Shown here piece by piece: positions 13,401 to 25,432 of a DNA stretch of 64,000 nucleotides. Origin of the DNA: Mangifera indica (Eukaryota; Streptophyta; Magnoliopsida; Sapindales; Anacardiaceae); assembly GCF_011075055.1 (NCBI RefSeq), contig NC_058149.1, positions 13,522,449-13,586,448 on the forward strand. Direction: 5' to 3'. Below the pieces are notes generated by a model. The model ran no database searches and was not told the DNA's origin. It saw only the letters and a list, made by a program, of their open reading frames with translations. Position 1 is the stretch's first letter. Every line of letters begins with the position of its first letter. The translations under genes were made by a program, and so were the position numbers.

Positions 13401-14401
13401 TCTAACATGGAAACATGACATATGTACAAAGAAAAAGATACTAGAAAAAACAGAAGACCAAAAATTTAGTCATGACGTAAAGAGTCCCAACAATGAAAAA
13501 GTCATCTTTATTCATTCATTTTTTCTGGTTCGAGAACAACTTACCTGACCCACATGCACTCTTCTTCCATGAAGTATCATTAGCTTGGTAGAAGGGAGGG
13601 GCCACAGTGCCCAACGGTGAAGACTATACAATAATCCACCATTGTTTAGCTTTCCAAATAAAATATTAACATTTCATATTACAGTGAAGAAGACCGATGG
13701 AATCTGTGGTTATCTCGAATGAGAATTTCACTGTTATAGGCTTGAAAAAGCTTCATAAATGAGGGGCTTTCTCCACAAATCTGGAGATTATTCACAATTC
13801 GGATTGGGGTTTTTTCAGGGCCGCCTATAAAACCAAAAGCTACAGCCAACAACTCGGATTGAGAAATCCCCAGAAGTAGACTTGCGAAGAACTCCATCTT
13901 GTTATTTAAGGCTACATTCTGGTTGCTTCCTTTAACCCAAGTTCATGTGGATTTGTCCTTACTCTGCTCGCATCATCTGATCTTCAAGCCTTAGAGTGAA
14001 CATTTGAGAGCAGCACATATGCTGCATTAGTAAATACTCTATGCAAAGAAAGCATAAGAACTATAACTCACTGGTTTTGCTTAAAATGCTCAATGCAGAA
14101 CCAACACAATGTATAAAAACTACAACATTTGAGGACAAGGTTTTTTATAATATATCCATTCAGTAACTGCGAAAATTACAAATTAAAGAGGGCTGAAAAC
14201 AGGAAAATAAAAAGACAGAAAAGAGAAGCTGGAACAACACAAGCTGTAGAGTCCCATCGATGGCCGATGAAGCAACCAATCACTTCAAGCCACCATGATC
14301 TTGTCTCGGTAGAGCTGAGAGGTATGTCAAAGCCCAGCCCATGTGCAGTTAACTGTGGCCGTTGATATCACAGCCAAATTTGCAACAAGCGCCACACTTC
14401 A
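10436..14401. other. Spacer: FLZ 3' UTR, degenerate repeats, no clear gene
   Basis: The first 450 bp are probably 3' UTR. About 11030-12100 is a patchwork of degenerate GAGCTCAAG / TTTGAGTTTGACTC motifs, a dispersed repeat seen elsewhere in this window. 12300-14400 has a more balanced composition. It holds one 72-codon minus-strand frame (13679-13897) with no family match I recognise, so I do not call it a gene. Confidence 0.5.
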
Positions 14402-16627
14402 TCAGCCCCCTGTTACGCGAGTGTTATATGACTTGCAATTTGGGCACTTCTGAGCCACCACATGGAAACGTACGTTCAAGGTCTTACCACAATCATTGCA
14501 CAGGATCCAAACCTGCAATCAGCGCTTCACGTTAGTAAAATACAAACTGGTGACTTAATAAGAACATGCATTACTTGTTCAAAAGAGAAACCATTTTGTT
14601 TAGGTATGGTTCAGGCATCGGTGTAGCTGCGATCTCCATGTCGTATTTCTCCCAGACCTTGGACATGTCACAGACAGACTTGGAACAGAGCGGGCATGCA
14701 TATCTGTCAAAATGATTAGAAATCTCAGTAAAACCAATAACACTTACCAGAAGGAGGAAAATAAATATTAGAGTAGCAAGATCACTCACTGATAATGTTC
14801 ACTCATCTGCTTCAAACAGTTTTTGTGAATGGTATGCCCACACGGCATGACTGTTACATCATTCCTTGATTCAAATAAGAACTGCAGATAAAGATTTCCG
14901 TCATACTTCCCATTAATCTGTTCAAGTAAACCAGCCAAACTATCTTTCCCCCTCCACTATATGGAAATGTTATTAAAGTATGTATTACCTCGCAGCAAAC
15001 AGGGCAGTCATGATGCATAGCACCTTCAACACATGGGTGGCTGTTCTTCAAAAGGATTGAGTAGCAGCAACCTTTATGGAGATTAATAAGATTGCAATCC
15101 AAATAAGTTAATGTAAGTTATGCAATAACCACTAATACACACCCAATGCGAACAAGTATTAGAAATAGTATAGCTTACCACACTTATTGCAATGGAAGAA
15201 ATTTTCACGTCCACCAATTCTGGAACCAAACAAGACATCAAACATCCAGGTTAAATGAACATAAACTAATTTAACAACGGCAGCTAAGAAAGAATGAGAG
15301 AAGGGATCATCTACAAACTATTTAGAGAGAGAAATTTCAAACATACCTGCAAATGCCACACCCATCACAGTGATACTGTTTCTTAGAGGTCTGCAGCAAA
15401 GGAAAAGCAAAATGATTAGCTCAACCCAAATAGCAAAGACATAAAGAGCTTCAAGACAATAAAAGATAAATTTTGATTATAAGACAATCTGGCATTTTCC
15501 ATTTCCGCATACCAAGACATCCCGGTAACCGAGATTCACACTGAGGTTAAAATGATTGGTTCACTTGTATTCTTGGATGGTTTATTTCCTCAAATTCATA
15601 GAATAGTCAGAGATTTCAAAGAACAACCAATTAAGAGAATAGATTAAGCCACTCACATCATCATCAAACAGCTTGCAAGTCTCGCAGAAATATTCTCCCA
15701 TGCATACACCACAATTAACACAAACTTGTTGAACCTGATAATGGCAACAAAGGAAGCAAGTCAACATATTAATCAATCCCTAGCAAGGTATTACCATAGA
15801 GTATGAAATTTACAAAGTTCCGTAAAAAAGACATTTGACATAAAATGCTCAATGCAAAACCAACACAATATACAAAAACTATAACTCACTTCTTGTTCAG
15901 TCCCACAAAGAGAGCATATCACCTGGTAAAGAAGAGAGAGAGAACATTGTCAGTTACAGTTGATACATAATTACAAATTCAACAGAAAAAGACAGAAAGA
16001 TGAGGGGTTGGGGGAACAGGGGAAAGAGCAAGTAAATGTGTTTACCTGTTTGACTTGGTGGCGTGGGACATCATGTCTAAGCTTCTGATCAACATTAATG
16101 TTGTTCTGCAATATAAAAAATAACAAATCAATAATAATGAAGAAAACAATTAGGTTACCACTAATTTAGTGTGTTCCTAGAATCAAGAAGATAATCATTA
16201 GAGTTTTGTTCAAACAACATATTTATATAGATAGCAAAGATTTTGAAACAAATCAAGAGGAGAACAAATAACTTACCATAGCTTCATTATGACAATGATG
16301 GCAATCGAATATCTCACTGCAACAAGGAGCTCTAATGTGACAACGTCTTCGATAGTGTTGGCAACTGCAGAAAGAAATACAAGTTAAACCAAAACAAGTA
16401 AGAAATGGAAAAACCTTAAATTAGATAGCTGTGAAGAAAGAAGGGTAATACCCATACTGCATGTGCCCCTTCTTTAGTAATTCAATCATATCCACATGAT
16501 CTGGTGATACAGCTCCTAACCCGCACTCCCCATTTTCCTGCTGAGAGTCTGAGATCACTGACCTGATTTCTTCCTTCTTTGGCTCAAACTGTTGATAGTC
16601 TGAATAATTCGCTGTTACTTCCGCCAT
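14402..16627 (-). CDS. CHY zinc finger + RING-H2 E3 ubiquitin ligase (MIEL1/CHYR1-like), 305 aa
   Basis: Eleven minus-strand exons: 16627-16452, 16364-16277, 16105-16046, 15922-15890, 15734-15657, 15390-15347, 15219-15179, 15071-14989, 14881-14790, 14703-14592, 14512-14402. All junctions are GT-AG and the sum is 918 nt. After an acidic N-terminus come the CHY finger ([25 protein letters not shown]; about 59-125), the CTCHY Cys/His block (about 126-190), a RING-H2 (CPVCCE ... CGHTIHKNC ... CPLC; about 205-250) and a C-terminal zinc ribbon (LCNDC ... CPNC). This order defines the PIRH2/RCHY1 family; plant members MIEL1 and CHYR1/RZFP34 ubiquitinate transcription factors in ABA and defence signalling. 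All zinc ligands I expect are present. The ~50-residue acidic N-terminus ahead of the CHY finger resembles the longer CHYR1-type members more than the short MIEL1 type. Confidence 0.93.
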
Positions 16628-19600
16628 TGCAAAGTACTATGCTGAGAACAGACAGCTGAAATTGGCAAAAAAGCATGTATGAATACATTTAGGAAATATT
16701 CTAAAACTTAAAACATATCTAGTGGCCTGAACAAGCCAGGCAAACACTCAATGACATTGTTGCTTTCTTCTATACTGCTGCAGTCTGCAGACCAAAGGAA
16801 ATCAGCAACAACACCACCCAAGCTTGAACAGCTCCAATCAACATTACTCCAAGAGAAGGATTCATCAAAACAAGCAGATCTATTAAGTCCCAAACAAAAA
16901 ATACAGAGCAGCACTGAGAAACTCTGGAGCCTCCAGCTGTGAGAAAGCAATAGAAATTGCATGATCACTTGATTCCTTGAGGTCCCAGAACCAAATGAAT
17001 TATACTGGAAATGACCAACATACGTCCCAACCTATGGTAAAAGCAATAGATTACCCAATCAAATGTGGTATAAAATGCATATAAATACAGGGGAAAGAGT
17101 GTGAGATTGCAGAAATTTTTTTGTCTTGATTATCCATCAAGACAGGCCTACCTTCACTTTCAACTCTGCACCAAGTTTCCTCTGAGAGTTGAACTTACCC
17201 CATTCATAAATCATTACAATCTTCACTATTTCAGAAGCATCTCTATAGTACCATGTTATCCTAGCCAGTTCTCTCCATATTTTGATAGTAGGATTTCAAA
17301 CAACCACAAGAACAGCATCTTTGGACTTCAAACCTGCATCAAGGGGCAAAGGACTAAGTCCCCTAATTGAAGAAGATGCACACCAACTGGTGAAGAAATA
17401 CTGTTCTCTCCACTGACACAGGTAGTTACTTTATAACAGGCTACGAAGACAGCTGAGTTTAGGATGAATGACATGTTCTAGACAGAACAATGGAACTCTC
17501 CCCTCATCCCACTAGTTCACTCTCAATATAGAAAAATAGGACACAAATTAGTAGGTGGCATGAGGCACAGCCAAAATAATCATAGATTCCAGGAGCATAA
17601 ATTTCAATTAATTGGGTTTCAAAAGGGGTGATCACAGCACGATGTTGTTCAAACAGGTATGAGCTCCTGCACATCAAAAACCTACAAAATCTGCCCCATA
17701 GTAAACACTAAGTCCTATATAGTATTGCCAATAGACCTTGACTATCCTGAACGCTTGCAACTCATGAGCCATGATATAAATGAAATCTGGCATCTAAAAG
17801 CTGACATTGTATCACCACAACAAAAAGCCGCCTCAAATTTTATTACACCGATTCAAACTGGTTATCCTATGCAGATGCAACTGCAATCTCACATCACAAA
17901 AAGACTGTTATAATGTCCTTATTAAGCTGATACATAAATGTGCATCAGAACCCATAGACACTCATTGCTGTAGTTTTCCAATGAAGCCAGTTATCCTTCT
18001 CCAATAAGTTAGTTGTCCTTCTGCAGATACTCCTCCCAGTATATATGCCTGCTCCAGGAGAAGATACCCATGACTGGGCATCTCAAAATTGATCATCACT
18101 AACGGAAACAAAGGCAAAATTTGTATCAAGAGAGCGGTCTGATAAACTACAGAACCACTGAGTTATTAGCAATAAAATATCAGCCAGCCATTATGATTCC
18201 TGGGTTCTCAGTTGGGCATGAGGTTCCACTGATGCAATTTTTCCATATACGACAGTGCTCTCACAGCCAGAACAACTACAAAGTCCAATATGGTGGCTGC
18301 TAATGGGCTAGAATCTACAAAGTTAGAAGTGAGAATTTCCTTCCTGCTTTAGTTATCTGTTGTTCCTGGGGAACTTGATTTCAACACTAGTTTTTTTTGT
18401 TTTAGTCTAGTATAACTAATGCGCCTTAATTAGAAATCAACCTAGCAAATTATAAGATTCCTCCATTCCCAAGTACTCTATTAACAAGGTACACTCCAGT
18501 AATTGTCAAAGATACAAAAACATATATGGCACTAGAATATATAGAATTTTAAGAGCAATAAACCCCATAAACATCCTAAAAACCACTATACAGACACACT
18601 AGGCAAGCATCTGATATCCAATCATTACATACATGACTGGCCATAAACATTAACATCATAGGAGGCATTACAAATTATATAATGCTTTAAACATTAAAAA
18701 AAGTGCCAGCTATGAAAGCAAAGCAACAAATCACTAAAAAACGAGACACACAACAGATATCAAACAAGAAAAATTGAATTTTTTCCTAAAAATGCGAATG
18801 TTATATCAGGACAACAGCAACAACCACAACAAAGTACAGTACCACGCGAGAACAAGTTTCCCAATTAGAAGCAATGGAAATATATAATCCAAGTACAGAA
18901 TATAAACAACAATCAAATTCCAGATATTCAGACCTCCTTTTTCCTTAGAAGATCGACAAATTCAAGGACACGTTCGCATCCACACATTAAATGACACAAA
19001 ACTACTTTTAATTTAACCAGGTGGCCTGAAATCAAAGTGACGTGTCATATATTTTAGTTACACACATTAATTACTCAAAACTCTGAAGTCTCTTAACATC
19101 ATGTTCGGCCACAAAGAGAAAACAAACTTAAAATCGTACATTTTCTTAATCATACTCCCGAGACAACGAATAGTGGCGGAAGGAGGGGGTAAGGGGAGTC
19201 AGCTGACCCCCACAACTTTGAAAAAAAAAAAAATTAGGGCAATTCATATACAAATATCAGTAAAAATCTAAAATTCTAAAATTTTAAATTGACTCTTATA
19301 TTTCATTATCTTATTAACGCCACCTCTTAAGTTTTGTTTTAGGCTCCGCTACTGACAACGAACTAAACCTCAAAAAATGCTAAGTTTCATACTCTTTAGA
19401 ACCTACAAAAGAAGATGTATGAACTCAAATTGCTCTCCTCATTTCCGTCAGGTTTCTACGTGACCAAACAAAACAGAACTTAGCTCTTGATCTAAGACAA
19501 AAAACTTATCAAAAATCAAAGCATAACCTGCACCTGATTATGGCATGCTACCTAAAATGATCAACAATTTGTATAGTAAAAAAGAGGGAAAATCGAAACA

Positions 19601-19790
19601 AACTAAAATTATACGATATATTTGTTAATGACGAACTTTCAATTAGAATTCAGGAGATCGCCGATCGAAATTGGAGAACTTAATGGTACGATTCGCAGGT
19701 CTCCGGAGCTCCAATCCAAAAATGCTCTCAAAAAGCGAATACAAGATTGTGACTTTATGTCATGAATGAGAGAGTTTGAACTCGAGTGAC
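16628..19790 (-). other. Probable 5' UTR intron region of the CHY/RING gene
   Basis: This 3.1-kb stretch contains no credible coding exon. The likely transcription start lies at its far end: a TATATAA box at 19797-19791 on the minus strand is followed by a leader-like segment to about 19680. A long leader intron is therefore inferred. The region also holds a 183-bp MITE (19171-19353). Only transcript data could show whether the leader really begins near 19.76 kb. Confidence 0.35.
19171..19353. mobile_element. MITE with GTGGCGGA termini, exact 9-bp flanking repeat
   Basis: It begins tagtggcggaagg and ends ggctccgctact, an imperfect inverted repeat. It is flanked by the direct repeat GACAACGAA at 19162-19170 and 19354-19362. 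The 183-bp length and lack of coding sequence mark a non-autonomous MITE. A related copy lies at 58556-58729. The termini resemble common plant hAT-type MITEs, which make 8-bp duplications, but this flank reads 9 bp, so the superfamily is left open. Confidence 0.75.
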
Positions 19791-19797
19791 TTATATA
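19791..19797 (-). promoter_or_regulatory. TATA box, probable promoter of the CHY/RING gene
   Basis: The minus strand reads TATATAA followed by a leader-like sequence rich in CTCTC. It is the only well-formed TATA box I noticed upstream of the CHY/RING gene. The assignment to that gene is inferred from orientation. Confidence 0.35.
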
Positions 19798-21875
19798 GGT
19801 GGTGATGACTCCTCCAGTTTCTTATTCCAGTTTCTTATTGACAGGTTATTTTCATGCCTAAAATATCTTTAACGATTTTGAATGAGGGTTGGGATATGAT
19901 AAGGGCGGGACCAGGTGACGAACATGCGCTCTTGTAATACTTTGAAATCTTTAAAAACGAATCTTGAGATTTTTATATTGACTTAAAATGCAATTATGTC
20001 GTATTACTGATTAAGCATCTTGAAATGGAATGATTTAATCCAACGGCTACAAAATATTGAAGTAGGTTTTGTTATCTTGAGTGCGATCGTATACTACAAT
20101 TCCCAACTCGGGATACGTCGGACATTGAACTTTGAAGATTCTTCGAGAAGAAGCGAAATCTTAGATGGATTTTAACAAAGGAAATAGGACCGTAATGATC
20201 TGACATTGTGGGAAAGCTTAGCATGAAGCGATTACAGTTTTTCATTAACAGCAAAAACATCCAGATGGGGAAACGTGTTCCGTTGTAATCGTTTAGGCTT
20301 TAGGTACTTGACGCGTGTCCCGGATTGAACTGGCAATTTCAATTGTACAGCAACGGACGGTGATGCGATAGATTTTCCGATAATTAAAAATTAATTATCA
20401 TAATTTCAAAGCCTATCCACTGTAATAAATGAAAGGAACTATTCAATGAATGTGTCTGTGCAATAAGCATGTGCCACGTCACATCTTAAACGTTGTCGTA
20501 TGCATGAAAACAGGGTAATGATTGATTTTGTTTGGTGTAAAGCAAAGTTTAGGCCTATAAAGATTCTCATTAGGGAAAAGTTAATTAGGTTTAGACTTGG
20601 GATTAAAAATAATAAAATAAAATAATCATCAAAGTGAAACCGTGTATGTGGCAAGCTTTTGACACGCTCCAAGCGATAAATAGGTAACCAATTTGAATAG
20701 CTAATCTTCGCTGGGACGTGGCAATGGGATTAATGTCATATGGTTTATCTACAGCTTGGAGGTTTCTTGGATTTAAAAAAAAAAATTAATTCATTAATTT
20801 ATAAAGGAATAAACCGAAATAGCCAAAAAGGGGTGTAATGAGTCTAGACACGACCATGGTCATGCAACAAAACTTCATACATACAAATGCACCCAACGGT
20901 TACGAAGGGTGCTGTTATGGTGCGCCAGAGTGTAACAACCGGTGCGGGCACCACCGAGCCACCGACGATTTACTCAAGAATCCATGAGAGACATTTTAAT
21001 GAGTTGGCCCCAGTGTTCACGTGCCCTATAGCTGGTTCTCTTTTGTCACGTCACTTCTTGGAGGGGATGGAGCCTTTGGTAGGCTTCAACCAACTGGACT
21101 TTATCCATGCAAATTTACTTCCAATTATAATATCTTATTAAATTGTAAAATAAATATTGAAAGCTAGCTTTGACTAACTCATTTAAATCAATTAAAAATA
21201 TGATAAAATAATATTACTAAAATAATAATATTATTAAATTTTATTTAAACTGGATTATTAAACTAAAACTTTAATTTAAATTTATACTGAATTAAATTGA
21301 TTTGATTTAGATCTAACCTTATTAATTAGATTAATATTTAAAAATAATAAAAGAAATTAATTGAAAAATAAAATTAAAATGTAAAAAACTCTTCTCAAAT
21401 CAAAGTTGGTTGATGAGAAGAGAAAGAAGCGGCAACTGTCCTGGATACACGCTGTCCTCGGCCTCGGTCTATACGTACATTCATCAGTTCCGGCGAACAC
21501 TGCCACTCAGCCATTTTTTCGCCTTGCAAAATTACTACAATATCAACTGACATTTGTCCTGTCCAGTCCAATCCAATCCAATCCAACCCCACTTAACACT
21601 GTACTAAAAACTTCCATTACATTACACCCTATAACTGAAACTTCTGAAAATGAGAGAGCTTCTAGTGCTCACATTTTACATAAGCTCAAATCTCTCTAAC
21701 CCAACCACATATTTCGCCTGCAAAATCTCATCTACCATCACTTGTTATCTCTTACCAGATCTAAACAGTTACATACTGAATGTACAATAACAACAGAGAA
21801 TTACATTCCATATATATATATATATATATATATAGATACTAAGACACTTCCATAGATGTTCACTGGTGTCATATG
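19798..21875. other. Spacer upstream of the LRR-extensin gene
   Basis: Divergent promoter space. It is AT-rich at 21130-21390, has a CCAAT-type pentamer repeat at 21563-21590, and a (TA)12 run at 21811-21834 directly upstream of the LRR-extensin start. Short frames here show no family features. Confidence 0.5.
21811..21834. repeat. (TA)n microsatellite, 24 bp
   Basis: Twelve uninterrupted TA units 41 bp upstream of the LRR-extensin start codon. It lies where a TATA box or leader would be expected, so length changes could alter transcription start choice. That last point is inference. Confidence 0.85.
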
Positions 21876-23471
21876 ATGAAAAATCTTCACTTTTTTCTTC
21901 CATTTCTAGCAATTACTCTCACTTTCATTTACCTGGGCACCGCACAAAATGCCTACATTTCTAGCCACTCAGCAGCCCGAATCAAAGATTCAGAAGCTGC
22001 ATATATTAGACGAAGGCAACTTCTGTATTACAGAGACCGGATTGGCTCCAGAGGCGAGTTTGTGAAAATACCTGCTTCCCTTATTATTGAGAACCCAAGA
22101 TTGATAAATGCTTACATTGCTCTTCAAGCATGGAAGGAAGCCATCATTTCAGATCCTCAGAATCTAACCAGTAACTGGGTGGGATGCAGTGTGTGCAACT
22201 ACACTGGAGTCTTCTGCTCTCCTGCTCTTGATGACCCGTCAGTTCAGACAGTTGCTGGCATTGATCTTAATCATGGTGATATTGCTGGTTATCTCCCTGA
22301 AGAGCTAGGACTCCTTACAGATCTTGCATTGTTTCACCTTAATACCAACCGTTTTTGTGGCACAGTTCCAAAGAGTTTCAAGAACCTGAAGATTCTGTTC
22401 GAGCTTGATTTAAGTAACAACCGTTTTGCAGGGAAGTTCCCTTGTGTGGTTCTTCAATTGCCATGCCTCAAGTTTCTTGATCTTCGTTTCAATGAATTCG
22501 AAGGTAAGGTACCAAGAGCTCTGTTTGATAAAGATCTTGATGCCATCTTCATAAACCATAACAGGTTCACTTTTGAATTACCTGATAATTTTGGAAACTC
22601 ACCAGTATCTGTCATTGTTCTTGCCAACAATAAGTTTCACGGATGCATACCAATGAGTTTAAGTAACATGTCAAGAACTTTACGACAACTGGTTATGATC
22701 AACAACAAGCTGCAGTCATGCCTGCCTAAGGAGATTGGACTGCTAAAGAATTTAACAGTTCTTGATGTGAGCCATAATAACATCATGGGTGAATTGCCAG
22801 ATACAATTGCAGAAATGAAGAATCTGGAAGTGCTAAATGTAGCACACAATATGTTTTCAGGGTCTGTCCCTGAGAAAGTATGTTCCCTTCCGAGTCTGCA
22901 TAATTTTAGTTTTGAGGATAACTATTTTACTGATGAACCACCAGTCTGTTTGGGTTTGAAAGAGTATGATGATAGAGGAAATTGTTTCAGGGGAAGACCA
23001 GGGCAGAAATCAAGTACAATGTGTAAAATGTTTTTGTCTAAGCCTGTTGATTGCCAAGCTTTCAAATGTCCATCTCCTCATTCTCCACCACCACCACCCT
23101 TGCCATCACCTCCACCCTCCCTGCAGCCACCACCTCCACCCTCCCTGCCACCAAACCCTCCACCAGCTCCACCCTCACTGCCACAACCTCCTCCATCTCC
23201 AATATTTCCACCACCGCCTCCACCACCACCCTCACAACCATCTCCAGTATCTCCGCCACCACCTTCACCACCATCTCCAATATCTCCACCACCTCCACCA
23301 AATTCTCTGCCACCACCATCTCCAATATCCCCACCACCTCCAACAAATTCTCCCCCACCCCCACCCCCACCCTCCTCACCACCGCCAACTTATCCTTCAC
23401 CTCCAGTTCTACCTTTGCCACCAGTTATTGGAAGACCATATGCATCCCCACCACCACCACCAAATTATTGA
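21876..23471 (+). CDS. Leucine-rich repeat extensin-like (LRX) cell-wall protein, ~531 aa
   Basis: A single exon. Two adjacent ATGs (21873, 21876) are possible; either gives the signal peptide FFLPFLAITLTFIYLGTAQ. An LRR cap (ALQAWKEAI, NWVGCSVCNYTGVFC) at about residues 85-120 leads into about ten plant-type LRRs (for example LFELDLSNNRFAGKFP, LTVLDVSHNNIMGELP) to about residue 365, then a Cys-rich hinge ending CQAFKCPSP. From about residue 398 to the end runs a Pro-rich domain of SPPPPP-type units. LRX proteins sit in the cell wall, anchor through the extensin half and bind RALF peptides via the LRR half. Unlike classical LRX1-5, the tail has very few Tyr residues and no SPPPPVY-type cross-linking motif. 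No intron. Confidence 0.9.
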   Translation: MKNLHFFLPFLAITLTFIYLGTAQNAYISSHSAARIKDSEAAYIRRRQLLYYRDRIGSRGEFVKIPASLIIENPRLINAYIALQAWKEAIISDPQNLTSNWVGCSVCNYTGVFCSPALDDPSVQTVAGIDLNHGDIAGYLPEELGLLTDLALFHLNTNRFCGTVPKSFKNLKILFELDLSNNRFAGKFPCVVLQLPCLKFLDLRFNEFEGKVPRALFDKDLDAIFINHNRFTFELPDNFGNSPVSVIVLANNKFHGCIPMSLSNMSRTLRQLVMINNKLQSCLPKEIGLLKNLTVLDVSHNNIMGELPDTIAEMKNLEVLNVAHNMFSGSVPEKVCSLPSLHNFSFEDNYFTDEPPVCLGLKEYDDRGNCFRGRPGQKSSTMCKMFLSKPVDCQAFKCPSPHSPPPPPLPSPPPSLQPPPPPSLPPNPPPAPPSLPQPPPSPIFPPPPPPPPSQPSPVSPPPPSPPSPISPPPPPNSLPPPSPISPPPPTNSPPPPPPPSSPPPTYPSPPVLPLPPVIGRPYASPPPPPNY

Positions 23472-24070
23472 TTCATTTGAGAAATTTTCAGCTTCCAACA
23501 CCCTTAGAGAGCTTAAAAGTTGATGTGATTTATTTGCCATTGACTGTTCATCATTGCCTTTGCATGCTTCAATGCACTAGATGAGACCAAAACGTGGAGC
23601 AAAGACTTAGATCAGTTATGCTGAAATTGTCCAGGAAGTTTGCTTGTGATGAGAGAAAACAGTGTAACAGGTGAGATTAGATATTCAATTGAATTTAAAT
23701 CTAAGTTGTTAATAAGATGGAAAAAATAATAGAAAGAATAGACTGAAGGGAGTGTAATTAAAGAGATGAGTAGCCATGCTTCTTTCATTTTGTGGCAGTT
23801 AATGTGATGTTTTTCAGATAAACTACTAATCCTAGTAAACTATTCCATCTTAAAGTTCTCTTTTCTTTTTTTCTTCTTTGCCTAATACTTCAGAGTTCAG
23901 ATTCACAGTCAGTTTCAGATCATTAACCTTTTTCTTCAAACTTAAATTGTCTTGTATGACAAACAAAATTATTGAAGGCAATAAGAGCATAATATTTTTA
24001 CAGTCCTAAATGGAGTTGAGAATGAGTTTCCATTCTTCAATTTATTCCCCTTTAAGCCCTATTTTGGAAT

Positions 24071-24458
24071 AGGGGTGTAAATGAGCCAAAATGCTCGCAA
24101 GTTGCTCGTAGCTCAGCTCGATTAAAGTCAAGCCGAGCTCTTACTCGAGCTTGGTGTTAGTTGGCTTGGTAAGTTTGCAAGCTTAATACTTGACTCAAAT
24201 AAAATATCAATAAATCCCTAAAAGTTTTAAACTTGCATCCAGACCCCCAAAATCTTATAAGTTAGGAAGTTTAAATGTAATATTTTAGAAATTAAAGGGT
24301 TTTATATATAATTTTCTAGCTAAGCTCAAGTCAACCATTTATATATCAAGCTCAAGCTGAGATCTTATCACCTCGGTGAGCTCAAACTCTCCCTTACAGT
24401 AATCATACCAAACTCGAGCCAAGCACTATTTAGCTTGCCTTGATTACACCCTTATAAA
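24071..24458. mobile_element. Non-autonomous hAT-like element with 8-bp TSD
   Basis: The left end aggggtgtaaatgagcc and the reverse complement of the right end (aagggtgtaatcaaggc) form imperfect terminal inverted repeats. AGGGGTGTAAA-type ends are typical of plant hAT elements. The direct repeat TTTGGAAT flanks it at 24063-24070 and 24459-24466, the 8-bp size expected for hAT. The right end carries 4-5 extra bases beyond the inverted repeat. The interior is GAGCTCAAG-rich and non-coding. Confidence 0.65.
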
Positions 24459-25313
24459 TTTGGAATCATTTCACATATATTCACAAAACATATATAATTA
24501 GCAGCATGAGTATGTCTTATACGTTGACAAGGTACTTGGGACAATGCTTTTACTGCAAAAGGTGAAAGCACAATGACCAAAAAAAAAAAAAATCCCAAGC
24601 ATTAAAAGAATAGAATAAAAGTTGCGGCAGAATCTACAGAGGAAACCGATAGCTAAGTTATTAGAAAAAAAAGAAGCTAGTCAATTTCATATCTTTAAAG
24701 ATTTGGTTCTCTACTGAACCTATTTCTTTCTCATCAACCAAAAAGAAGCTATGCTAGTAATGCACAAGAGCTTTAACTGTTAGTTACTCATATAACACCC
24801 AGCTAAATAAAAGACTACTGCCTTTAGGGTTTTGGCAGTTGAAGGATTTAAAGGTAATCTGAATTGAATTGGTTCGGTCTTGAAAGTTGGTTTGATTTAA
24901 TTTAACTCGACTCGAATTTATTTATATCGAGCTAAGCTAAGAAGGTCAACTTGTATTTGAAACAAAGTCTAACTCAAGCTAAAATGAGTTTGGCTAAGTC
25001 CAACTTGCGAGGGAAACGGATAACTTGAATCAGTTCAAACTTGGCTCTTGGCTCGATTCGAGTTATGTTAAATAATTGTCAAAACAATATCGATTTGTTA
25101 AAGAACAATGAACTCCACCAACAAATTCGTACTATGAATTCGAACCAAATCATTTTTCATCTGAGCTAAATTCGAACTACTTTTATCTTTGACTCGACAA
25201 ACTTAAATTGAACTATTTTTTATTCGGGCCAAACTCGAGCTCGGTTCTGGTCATATCCACATTTATTAATGCATAATTGTAATTTGTGAATGATCTACAA
25301 TTTCAAGAATTTT

Positions 25314-25432
25314 ATCCTCTAGAAGGTATATAGCTCTACCTCAATGTCAACATAACAATTCAGAACACATTGCAGGTACTACAACTTAATGACAGAGGTA
25401 TATAGCCATCCTCTAGAAGGTATATAGCTCTA
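25314..25432 (+). repeat. 25-bp direct repeat, copies 94 bp apart
   Basis: An identical 25-bp unit centred on ctctagaaggtatatagctc lies at 25314-25338 and 25408-25432. No element ends are visible around it. Confidence 0.8.

Noticed and set aside
13679..13897. 72-codon minus-strand frame with fairly balanced composition
   Set aside because: No recognisable family, no partner exon in phase nearby; kept only as a note in the spacer entry.
17659..18303. Cluster of plus-strand frames between the CHY/RING gene and its likely promoter
   Set aside because: They overlap in different frames, lack splice context and show no domain; the region fits an intron better.
23062..23421. Val/Glu-rich minus-strand frame of 119 codons
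   Set aside because: Antisense shadow of the same Pro-rich repeat; no splice or start context.
22966..23584. Long His-rich and Thr-rich plus-strand frames (185 and 177 codons)
   Set aside because: They are shifted readings of the CCA/CCT-rich extensin tail of the LRX gene; repetitive DNA keeps all frames open.
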